DNA of 64,000 bases from Struthio camelus (lineage: Eukaryota; Chordata; Aves; Struthioniformes; Struthionidae). The translations under genes were made by a program, and so were the position numbers. Positions 52,075-64,000 of the stretch are shown piece after piece. A model generated the notes under the pieces. It was given only the letters and a program-made list of their open reading frames with translations. It ran no database searches and had not been told where the DNA came from. The stretch is taken from NCBI RefSeq assembly GCF_040807025.1, contig NC_090964.1, forward strand, positions 8,270,214 to 8,334,213, given 5' to 3'. Within the stretch, counting starts at the first letter, position 1. Each line of letters starts with the position of its first letter.

Positions 52075-52350
52075 GGGGCTCCCAGTGCCCCATCCTCAGT
52101 GTCCCCCCACTGCACCCAGTTCCCCCAACCCCAGTGCTCCCAGTGCCCCTGCCCCCGGTGCCCCATCCCCAGTATTCCAGTGTCCCCCCAGTGTCCCCAC
52201 CCCCACTGCCCCTTCCCACCATCTCCAGCTTCACCCCCCGCCTCCCATGGTCCCCATGCCCCACCACCCCCAGTGCCTCCCCCAGCACCCCCAGTCTCTG
52301 CCTTTCGGCATCTCTCAGTGGCCCCAGGCTCTACCTTTTCAGGCCTCCCA
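52075..52350. repeat. Degenerate CCCAGTGCCCC minisatellite
   Basis: Loose repeats of CCCAGTG/CCCCAGTGTCCCC with 9-15 base spacing, strongly C-rich. The core resembles the array at 35.5-36.5 kb. It lies between NDUFS5 and the AZIN2 3' end, the interval where the two human neighbourhoods are joined. Confidence 0.75.
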
Positions 52351-52692
52351 CTCCCCCGTCCCCCCTAGTACCAATAGCCGTGCAGGACCCTCACGCACAT
52401 CTCGGGGCAGCGGCAGGGGCAGGGGATCCATCTTCCCCCCAGTAATACCCACCCCTGGAATCTGCCTCCCTCCCGGCCTCCCTATTTCCGTAGCCACTTG
52501 AATCCCAAGGGTCCCTCTGGCCGCCTGGGCACACAGCGCTCCAGGGCCGTGCAGCACGGGTTTGGGTACGCCAAACTCCATTAATACACGGTTAACTGCT
52601 TATCACAGATAACTCTGACACTTCCTGCACAGGGAGGAGACAAAGAGCCAGGGGGTTCTTCACACTAAAACCCAAACCACACCAGACAACCA

Positions 52693-52698
52693 TTTATT
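52693..52698 (-). terminator. AZIN2 polyadenylation signal
   Basis: AATAAA on the minus strand about 220 bases after the AZIN2 stop, followed by a GT-rich stretch (TGGTTGTCTGGTGTGG), the normal arrangement of a poly(A) site. Confidence 0.8.
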
Positions 52699-52917
52699 GC
52701 AATCACTCTTCAAAAGAACCTAAGCCTGTTTAGGGCTCCCCACCCAGCCAAACCTCTTTTCTACAGCACACAACACCGCACAAGCAGGAGGAACAGGATT
52801 TATGTTGCATACTTAAAAATCTACCCTGTGGGTTCCACGTAAGAGCGGCAGGCAGCGCAGGAGGTGCTGCCGGAGCGCTGGCGGTGCAGGACCTTTCCCC
52901 CTTGTTCCTGTTGCTGT

Positions 52918-55900
52918 TCAGATGATACCAGTGGGAGTGAAGACAGGGGGGACACACAGCGTCTCCGCAATCTCCCAGCCACAGGACAGGGGAGTGCAGA
53001 GGCTCTCACGATCCTCCTCTGCTTGTGGCGGCTTCCCCTGAAAGAGCTGGACGGCTTCCCTGTGAGCATGAAACACCCACGAAGGATGAATCACCTGCCA
53101 AGTGCTGCAGGATCCAGCCAGGGAGCAGGGAACGCTCACTTCCCCCAGCACAACAGCCCCATCTGCATGGCTAGAGCTGAGCTGCCCATGGCATCTCCGG
53201 TTAAAAACTGGCTCAAGCCTGCCAGTATTTAGACACTGCAAGTTTTGCCTTGAAGGCCACATTTTTACCCTAAATCTCTAGGTGCCAGGGACTCAGACTA
53301 AACCCTCTTCTTGGAGCAGCGAGCCCAGCTTCAGGGAAAGTTAGCATCTTTAGGACTGAGCATGGGAGACAGCTCAGTCCCCTCTCCCGGCTCGCCCTTG
53401 CCTGTGGAGTCACAGGACTGTCTCTTACCAGGCCACGCGGGACATGGCGTAGGTGATCTGTGGCTGGGGACACCCACCAAGCAGGGATGAAGTTGTGATG
53501 GTGTAGGCACCCATGTCCTCAAAAATCAGCCAGTCCCCGACCTGCAGCTCGGGTAGCTCCAAGCCATCAGCAATCCGGTCCTCCGCATGCCCTGGGGGAC
53601 CCCGGAGGCTGCTGCTGTACGAGGGGTGATCTGGGCAGGGCTTCTGCACGGGAGAGATTGAACGGTCACAGGGGAGGAGGGCATTTGCATCATAGAGCTG
53701 TGCTGTTTTATACAAGATAAGAATCTGGCCCCAAATCAGAAGAAACTCTTACACTTAACAAGGGTGGCTAGAACCTGGCCTTGAAGTAGTGTGACCTGAA
53801 CAGAAGGTGGAAACACAGATGGCAGAATGGGATGGGTTTGTCTGAGTTACGCTAACCCCAGGTATCAGCCCAGGCTGGCACAGCAGAAGCAGCACATCAA
53901 GAAAGGATGAGGCCCAGAGACTCTGAATGAAATGTCTGACCCCAAGAGCCCGCATGCCCCAAGAGCCGCTGGCTGCAGCCCAAGGTTTCACATGCGCTGT
54001 TCCCCAAGCTAAAGGCTAACAACCCTCCTGTACAGCCTCATTCCCCACAGAGGAATTCCCCATTCTGTCACAGAGCCTGGGGCCAGCCATGGTGCAAGGC
54101 AGAGCAGGAGTTTTAGGGGTTTTAGGAAGGACCCGCTCGGCTCTCCTCAAACCGGGTCAGTTCCTCACCTTGTGCAGATGAGGCCTGGGACAGGGGCTGT
54201 CAAACAGGACGCAGTTAAAGGAGCCATAGATGCCATCGCTCAGGTGATACACGATGCTCTTCTTGCTGCCAGACTCTTCCTCTGCGGGAAGCACGGAGAA
54301 GGCTCAGGGGGGACACGGACAGACAGGCAGGCCTGTCCCACCGTCCCACCTACCCTCTGACCCAGGCTGGCCCGGAGGAACCTCTTCCTTGGCAGTGACG
54401 CTGGCTGCAAAGGTGAAGGCCGAGGTGACGTAATATCGCCCTGGTCTCGCCACAACCTCCACCCCGCAGCCTTCTGGGAAATACAAATCCAAGGCAGAGT
54501 TTATCGCGGCAGCAATCTGGAGGGGGAGAAGACATTCCCCCTTGGTTAGCTCAGCCCCTCCGCACAGTGCAGGGCAGGGAGCCAGGTCCAGTGGAGACAA
54601 CAAGGCCTCTCTGGCCTCGCTCTCTGCGTGCCAAGGGCAGGCAACGGGAGCCAAATACCTCTTCAAAACGGGCTCTCGTGTCCTCAGGACCAGGGAATCC
54701 CCCACCGATGTCCAGGATGTGCATCTGGTAGCCCAGCTCCGTGCCCATCTCAAATGCCAGCTGGGCTTCGGCTACAGACTGAGAGAAGGCCTGGGGGTCC
54801 AGACAGTGACTCCCAAGGTGAAAGCTGAAGGCAGAGTCCCCATTCAGCAGGGCTCGCCCATCTTCGGGGAGAGCAGCAAGGGGACATGGCACCGGCCAAT
54901 ACTCACATGTCAGCTTTCCAGCAAAGCAGCTCTGTGCTTCCCTCCTGCCATCCAGGGCATGGCTGCCAGGCCAACCCCAGGGGCCCCTCAGACCCTGTCT
55001 GCAAACCAAACCCGCCCCAAAGTGGCCCCAACCAGGGTCGATCCCCCCAGGTCCCAGCCTCCACCTCACTCCCAGCCACTGCAGCCCTGCAAGGCTCCGT
55101 GCTCCCCTGACCTGCTCCAGCGGGGCAGAGTTCCCCACGGTCCTGTCCGACAGGGGCCACGCACCCCCACGGTAAAAGGACAAGCGGCATACCTGATGCC
55201 AACTACTTCCACAGCCTGCTCCTTTGCCTTCTCTAGCAGGTGCCGGCAGTACGTGAGGGTAGCCCCAAACTTCACACTCGGACAGGCAGAGGGGCTGAAG
55301 TCAGCAGCGATACCCAACAACATCCTGCAGAGTGAAGAGACACTGCATTGAGGCATCTTCCGGCCCTCTGTTACCCCCAGGCACCTCCCCAGCTCCTGCT
55401 CCAATGGTACTGCCAGGTCCTGCATTGACACCTACCTGGCATGAGGGTGGCTCCTGGCCACCTTACTCAGCTCCACCTCGTTGTCGAAGGTCATCAGCTG
55501 CACGCCATGGCTGGCTGCATATTTGATGTGGGCAACCTGCTTGCACGGGTTGCAGTAGAAGATCTTGTCAGCTGGAACCCCAATGCTTCGAACCTGGGCA
55601 ATCTCTGCCTGTGGAGAAACGGCACATGCTTGTAGGCATGTCCCTGGGCCCAGCACTGCCCCTGCTTGGCCAGGATCAGCTCCAGGCCTCAGCCAGCTTG
55701 CAGCACTGCAAAGGGCAAACGGCCAGGATTAGGGCCTGACCTTTTCCAGGCCAAATGGCGAGAGCTCAAAGGGATCTTGGTGGACTTTGTCCTGGCTGGG
55801 GCAGGGAGTAGGAAGATGTTTGCAAGCAGCACAAGACCAAGAGGAGAGGAAACAAGTGGAACAAGTCAACAGGTGTGAGTTTGGTGCATGTCCCCCCTAC

Positions 55901-56793
55901 AAGCTGCAGTGAAAGGGTTAAGGCTGCAATACTGGCCTGAGTTGTCATGACCCCTCGCTCTTCCCTTGCACTTTCTCCCCCTGGTAACACCTCCTATTTA
56001 ATTACATACAAGTAAGTGGTTTAACTTTGGATTCTCCCCGGGAATCTGGCTGTGAGCTAATGACAAACAAGAAGGATCGGAGAGCTTTATGCCTAGCTCT
56101 AAAGCCACCTAGAGGCGACAGCTGCAGCAGCGGTAGCACAGGGACGTGCCCTGCCACCAGCCAAGCCTGCTAGCCAGGACACTGGTTGCCCAGACAGGAA
56201 TGCCAGTCAAAGGGAACAAGTGCCTGAGTCACCACATAGACAGGACGGGGATTTCTAGGCTGTGTCGGGAGGGTTTTGACTGCAGGGGGGAGACTCCTGC
56301 CATTGTAAAGTTCAGCTAGGAAGAGGGAGTGGAAACCTAGAAACAAGGGTGAGTTCAGCCACTTCCCTACAAACGCCTAAAGGATGCTCAGCCAGAGCTG
56401 TCCTCTCACAACCCTACCTTACTGGCACAGGCAAAGCCTGCCCCCAGCTCGGCCAGCAGCCGTACCACTCCTCCACTGCTGTTGCACTTAACAGGGAAGT
56501 AAGTTGTCACGCGGGGCAAGGCCTTCAGGAAGCGCAGATGTTTCTTCACAATGTCGCCGAGGTCCGCCATAAAGAAGGTTCCCTGGTCGCTCTAAGACAA
56601 AGCCAGAGTGAACAGCAGTCGCCTCTCCATGACCACCTCTGTGAAGTGGGTGATGACTGCAGGCCCTAGGGACAGCGGAGCCCCCAGCACTTACCGTCTG
56701 GCACAGCTCTACGAGGAGGTTCTCCAGGAGGTCTCTGGCGGTGAAGCCCTCCTCCACCATCGTGAAGTCAGATTCACCCAAGTATCCATTCAT
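52918..56793 (-). CDS. AZIN2: AZIN2, antizyme inhibitor 2
   Basis: Nine coding exons on the minus strand: 56695-56793, 56418-56591, 55436-55608, 55193-55324, 54659-54824, 54354-54516, 54169-54281, 53429-53643 and 52918-53059. All have GT-AG borders and consistent phases, giving 458 residues (human about 460). The fold is the ornithine decarboxylase type: a PLP-type barrel with Lys68 (VKCN), HLGS at 195-198 and GGGFPG at 233-238, then a C-terminal beta domain. AZIN2 binds antizyme, releases ODC and raises polyamine synthesis and uptake. It starts [10 protein letters not shown], like the MAGYLSESDF of mammalian AZIN2. The ODC active-site Cys (Cys360) is Gly358 here, with His next to it, and the PLP-contacting Glu of AEPGRYY is Arg272, so it should be enzymatically dead. 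The first coding exon probably begins at 56863 after a TTTGCAG acceptor, so at least one 5' UTR exon lies upstream. Confidence 0.96.
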
Positions 56794-56999
56794 GGCCAAG
56801 GTGTGATAACACTAGTTTAAAAAGCCTCCTCGAGCAGGGTATACTCTCTAAGAATGCAACACACTGCAAAGAGAAAGGGAGCATTAGAGGCAGGGCCCCA
56901 GGGACTGCACCAGCAGACACCACCACCTGCACCTCAAAGTGCTCCCTGTCCCTGTGCACAAGCCATACGGAGCAGCGCTGCCCTGGGCAGAGTTCTTGG

Positions 57000-58360
57000 C
57001 GTGCTCTCCTCTGAATCAGCACCTCAGCTAAGAGCCCTACTGGGGGCTAAAGCATCTTCTCCAGAGGGAGGAGGGACGTTTCTCAGCGTTTCAGAGCTTT
57101 GCCTTGGCACCCAGGAGACCTGTCTTCTTTAGCAGCAGTTCAGGCACCAACACAGTTAACAACAAAGACAACTTCACTGTAAAGTGAATGGCCTATATAT
57201 GCCAGAACGTGTTCCTTCATGCTCTGGCTTGTAGTTAGATCTGCAGCACGTAGAACAGGGTAAAGTTCCCTTGACATTTCCAAACAGATGAAGTCTGGCA
57301 GTCCCACTTTCCCAGACACACAAGCCCCACGAAAGGGGAGGCATCCTTAAAGAGCGCAGCATAGGGCTGTGCTGCTTGGTCACACCAGCCAACCTGGAGC
57401 GGTCCAAATCCATGCTGTGGTTCCAGTTCAAGCAGGTGCACATCCCTTCCGTGACAGCGTATGCAACAAGGGGACAAGTTAAAGCCACGCAGGGTTGTTT
57501 TCTGGCTCATACACTTAGCAATGCAGCTTTAACAACCTCTTTCCTGGATCCAGCCCATCCCGTAACCCAGGGAGCTTGAAGGCCCAGCAGGAGCTCACAG
57601 GAAACATTTCCACCCCAGTAATCCAATTCTAACTACAAGGATTTTGCAGGAACATGGTCCCTCTGATCTGAAGTGCCTGGGAAACAGAGGTTGCCTTTCT
57701 CAGGGCTGCACACTGCCCCCTCCTCTGCAGAGACCTACTTAACGACGTTTCGGATAGGGAGCAGGAGAAGACCACGCTGACCCCAGAGCTGTAGTGTGTT
57801 GTAATGCATTGAGCAAGCATCAACAGCAAACCCCAAAGATGGGGAACGAGGAGAACACTGGGCTTTGAAGCTCTCGGCGCTTTATACTTGGGCTTTATAC
57901 TGGCCCTCCCCTTCGCTCCCCAAAGACATCTCTGACCGTCATCCAGCACTCAGCCCTGCTAGGGCACATCAACAACGAGCAATTAAGTGGGTCATTCCTG
58001 CCTGCCCTGTGCAAACATGCCCCAAGCTGCTCCCTGCTGCCTCACGCATCCCCTCCTTACCAAGGTCCAAAGCCTCCCTTGCGGGTGACTAGGTGTTATG
58101 CCAGGGGGGCCCTCCGAGGAACGCCGAGCTCCCGCAGCACCCCGAGGCTTGGCTGTTGCTGGGGGTCCAAGATCTCTGGGGAGAAGCAGTGCAAAGGGTC
58201 AGCGAGGGAGGGGGGCACTGAAAGTGGGATGCCCTCCACCCCCGTTCCCAAAACTCAGCATGTGCAGGCAGCCCCCTGCGGCCCCCTCCTCGCTGTGCCA
58301 GGCAAACTAGCTTCCCCAGCACTCCTCCATGCCCGACGCAGGGCCCCCATTCCCGTTACC
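57000..58360. other. AZIN2 5' intron
   Basis: Sequence between the first coding exon and the putative promoter. Composition is average; no exon or repeat is clear. A good minus-strand donor (TTAAG|GTAACG) at 58358-58363 may end the noncoding first exon. Confidence 0.5.
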
Positions 58361-58500
58361 TTAAAAAGCATTTAAACGGATTATGCCCATGGGTCTCCCA
58401 AGAGAGTGAATTGGTCTCAGCGGCAGCTGTTCCTCCTGCCACGGACCCCCACCTGCCCAGGGCCCCTGGACCAGCTCACCCTGCAGGGGGGCTCAGACCC

Positions 58501-58567
58501 CCTTATATCCCCCCTGCTCCGCCTCACAACCGTGGCCATGGCAACCAAGCCGGGCCGCCCCATTGGC
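58501..58567 (-). promoter_or_regulatory. AZIN2 promoter candidate: CCAAT, X-box, TATA
   Basis: Reading on the minus strand: GCCAATG (58562-58568 region, inverted ATTGG on plus), then GTTGCCATGGCCAC (58532-58545), then GGATATAAGG (58501-58510). The middle word differs at one position from the ideal palindromic RFX X-box GTTGCCATGGCAAC. The TATA would place the start near 58475, and a donor at about 58363 would close a noncoding exon of roughly 110 bases. RFX2 drives many spermatid genes, and mammalian AZIN2 is testis-enriched, so the combination is sensible. All of this is motif-based inference. Confidence 0.5.
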
Positions 58568-58569
58568 TG

Positions 58570-59960
58570 AGCCGCCTCCGAGCATCCTTCATCCCCTCCT
58601 CCTTCCTTCTCTCCCAGGCGGGGGAGCAGGGACACCTCCCTCGTCCACCCCCTCCCAGGGCTGCGGCTGCCTCCCCCCACCCTGGCAGTCGCCTCGGGTC
58701 TCACCGAGTCCCCGCAGCATGGGCAGCTTCTCACCAGCCCGCCAGTGCGGAGCGCTGCGATCCTGCACGTAGCCCAGCCCTGGCGCGAGGGTGCTCGTGG
58801 CTGTGCATACATGGCGTGCGCTGAGACCCTCAAGAGGGAGCTGGGCCAAAAAAACCTTCTGAAATGCCGCTTCCAGGGAAACGAGGCTTTGTGCAGCTTA
58901 AAGGCTGAGAAGCGTGTGTTTGGCTGACACCAGCTGGGAGAGGTAGTTGGGTAAGTCATCAAGGACTGAGTCTCCCCTTGTTGCACTGCTGCCAGTTGGG
59001 TGGGTCCCCAGCAGCAGATCCAGCCCTGCCATATGTGCAGACGACCTGTCTGGTCAGTCAGTCTTGTTTCACCTTCCAGCCTTGCCTGCATTTGTGCATT
59101 TGCAAATGGCTGCACGACTCCATCCCCCACGTACCAGAGGCTGGGCAGGGGATTTGTCTTTTCCTCTCCTTGTTCATTTGCAACACCCTCCCTCATGTCA
59201 CTGGGGAGACGCTGCTCTGTGCAGGGGTAGCTGATCCCACTGATGAAGAACCTGGGGCTGACTTAACCCCGGCCATTCCTGGGTTCCTGTGTTCAATACT
59301 GATCTTGGTTTTGCTGCTGATTCTCCTTGCGACCGGGGCCAAGGAAGCTCTTGTCTCCTGCAGGATCCCAGCCTGTTTTACTGGCACCGAGGTGCCAGCA
59401 GAGGCTGCCAGCCTGCTCTGCTGCGTACGTGCTGTACAGACACACTCCCTCCAGTGAGCAAAGCATAGAGTCATTATAAGCGCTGGAGGCCTCCTATGCC
59501 CACAGCGGGGTGTGGGATGTGCAGGGAGCCGAGCCAGGTGGACTCTGTGGATGGGGAGCTTGCAAGGCCGGTCCTGGGGCGCAGCGTCTGCTGGCTCTTT
59601 CGTCGAGGAGAGTTCCCAGTCTCTGGCCAGGCAGGGCTGCTGCCCTGGGTTTCCCTTTGGCACCGTCTCAGCACCTTTGCAAGGAAAGCCCCACTCGGCT
59701 CACACCAAATGTGTTCTTTGAGGAGTGGTCTAGCACTGGGAGAGCAGCTCTGGACACCCAGAAGTGACTGCAGACCCTCTTACGTGGGCTTTTTTCACAC
59801 TAAGTTGCTGTATCTCAGCCACGTGCCACCTCCACTGATAAACCACTGCGCCTTTTGTTAGATAAAACCCAGAGCGGTGAGCTTGAGAGCTCATACAGGA
59901 CCACCCAGTCTTCAACGGAGTCACGCAGCTGAGGAGAGCTGTGTGCAGAAAGCACTACGC
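58570..59960. other. Spacer between AZIN2 and AK2
   Basis: No confident gene. One plus-strand frame (58978-59457) stays open for 159 codons and includes a hydrophobic run (SILILVLLLILLATG) near 59290-59335, but it has no ATG in frame at its start and no homology that I recognise. Confidence 0.5.
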
Positions 59961-60420
59961 TGGGGAAAAATGCAGCGAGGTGCAGTGTGGTGCAAGCAGA
60001 ACTGCAGGGTGATGCAGCAGTCCTCAGCAGTGTTGTGCTGTGCAGGGCAGTCCACGCACTGCAGCGCAGAGCAATTCCTGGCAACGCAGTCCGAACCGAT
60101 GCAGTGCGATGCCATGCAGCGCAGCAGGCTAGTGCGTTATAGCGCAGCATGAGCAGTACAGCTCAGTTCAGTGCCACCCACGCAGTGCAGCGCAGTGCCA
60201 TGCAGTGCAGTATACCGCCACGCAGTAAAGCCCAGCCCATGCAGCGGCCAGCAGCCCAGGCTGTGCCAAACCGCGCCGTGCCAAGCAGTGCCAAGCTGTG
60301 AAGCGCAGCCCGTGCAACGCCGCGTAGCGCCGTCCCGGGCAGCCCGGCACACACAACGCAACCTTACAGTGCCGGCCAGCCCTGGCAATGCGGGGCCGAG
60401 CGAAGCCATGCCGTGCCACA
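59960..60420. repeat. Degenerate pentanucleotide repeat (GCAGT/GCAGC/GCCAT)
   Basis: About 450 bases with clear 5-base phasing of GCAGT, GCAGC, GCAGG, GCCAT and similar pentamers, best at 60105-60230 (for example GCAGTGCAGCGCAGTGCCAT). It ends right at the AK2 GC-box promoter. It looks like an old pentamer satellite that has decayed. Confidence 0.8.
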
Positions 60421-60437
60421 CACTGCTGCCCCGCCCC

Positions 60438-60540
60438 CCGGCCGGATAGCCCCGCCCCCGGCCGGATAGCCCCGCCCCCGCCGCCCATTGGCCGCGGGCG
60501 CCGTCAGTCCGGCGCGGGGGCGGGGCGAGCGAGCGGCGGG
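60438..60540 (+). promoter_or_regulatory. AK2 promoter: duplicated GC boxes and inverted CCAAT
   Basis: A 20-base unit GGCCGGATAGCCCCGCCCCC is present twice in tandem (60440-60479), each with a CCCCGCCCC Sp1-type box. An inverted CCAAT (ATTGG, 60487-60491) and GGGGGCGGGGCG (60516-60527) follow. The ATG of AK2 is at 60556. There is no TATA box. This is a typical housekeeping CpG promoter. Confidence 0.7.
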
Positions 60541-60555
60541 CAGTCGGCAGCGGCC

Positions 60556-63717
<3,162 letters not shown>

Positions 63718-64000
63718 GTAACTCTCCTTTCCCAAAAACTTGGTGCACGGGAGAGGATTTCCTGTTTTGTTGGAGAACATCCTCATTTTGGATCCTCGGG
63801 TCGTTCTCGCAGCTCTTTGGGCTAGCTGCAGTCCCAGTCTGTATTAGATTTGAGCCTTCTTGGCTTGATCCATCGCCTGCTCTTCCTGGCCTAAGCCAGC
63901 CTTGAACAGAGCCCCTTTGCTGCCCTATAAATAGATGTTGCTGATGGGAATCAATGTGCTGGGTGACCCAGCTCAGATGTTAAGCCCAGTGTCTGACAGC

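Overview
The window is vertebrate nuclear DNA, most likely from a bird and probably a GC-rich microchromosome. The grounds are four orthologues of human chromosome 1p genes, GT-AG introns that are short for these genes, very high GC and CpG content over much of the first 45 kb, many G/C-rich minisatellites, and almost no recognisable interspersed repeats. A crocodilian or turtle cannot be excluded from sequence alone.

Left part (1 to about 45 kb, minus strand): the 5' end of MACF1, the actin-microtubule crosslinking spectraplakin. Two constitutive exons (2973-3034 and 1745-1834) encode the start of the first calponin-homology domain, and the gene runs off the left edge. Upstream lie several alternative first exons, each with its own ATG and each ending one base into a codon, so each splices in frame to the 62-base exon 2. 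Two are confidently recognisable (41099-41318, the Ser/Arg-rich 'MSSSDEE' form; 33859-33952, the 'MAGY...YEDVLERYK' form shared with dystonin). One (8380-8482) would add a hydrophobic membrane anchor. Two others (18507-18558, 4782-4854) are plausible and one (20752-20794) is weak. The spaces between are GC-rich introns and promoter-like CpG-dense DNA containing a 5S rRNA-like element and a cluster of minisatellites between 33 and 45 kb.

Middle (50.2-52.1 kb, minus): NDUFS5, complete in two coding exons, a 106-residue twin-CX9C accessory subunit of respiratory complex I. Next (52.7-58.6 kb, minus): AZIN2, complete in nine coding exons (458 residues), an ornithine-decarboxylase-like antizyme inhibitor with catalytic residues replaced. 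A CCAAT/X-box/TATA promoter candidate lies near 58.5 kb. Right end (60.4 kb to the edge, plus): AK2, mitochondrial adenylate kinase 2, with coding exons 1-4 present and the rest beyond the window. AZIN2 and AK2 are arranged head to head about 2 kb apart.

The genes do not form an operon-like unit: a cytoskeletal linker, a complex I subunit, a polyamine regulator and an adenine-nucleotide kinase. As I recall the human map, NDUFS5-MACF1 and AK2-AZIN2 are separate neighbourhoods several Mb apart, so their adjacency here marks a rearrangement junction between AZIN2 and NDUFS5. The most interesting content is the battery of alternative MACF1 N-termini, especially the membrane-anchored one. Very long open frames between 32 and 45 kb are artefacts of tandem repeats with no stop codons and are not genes.
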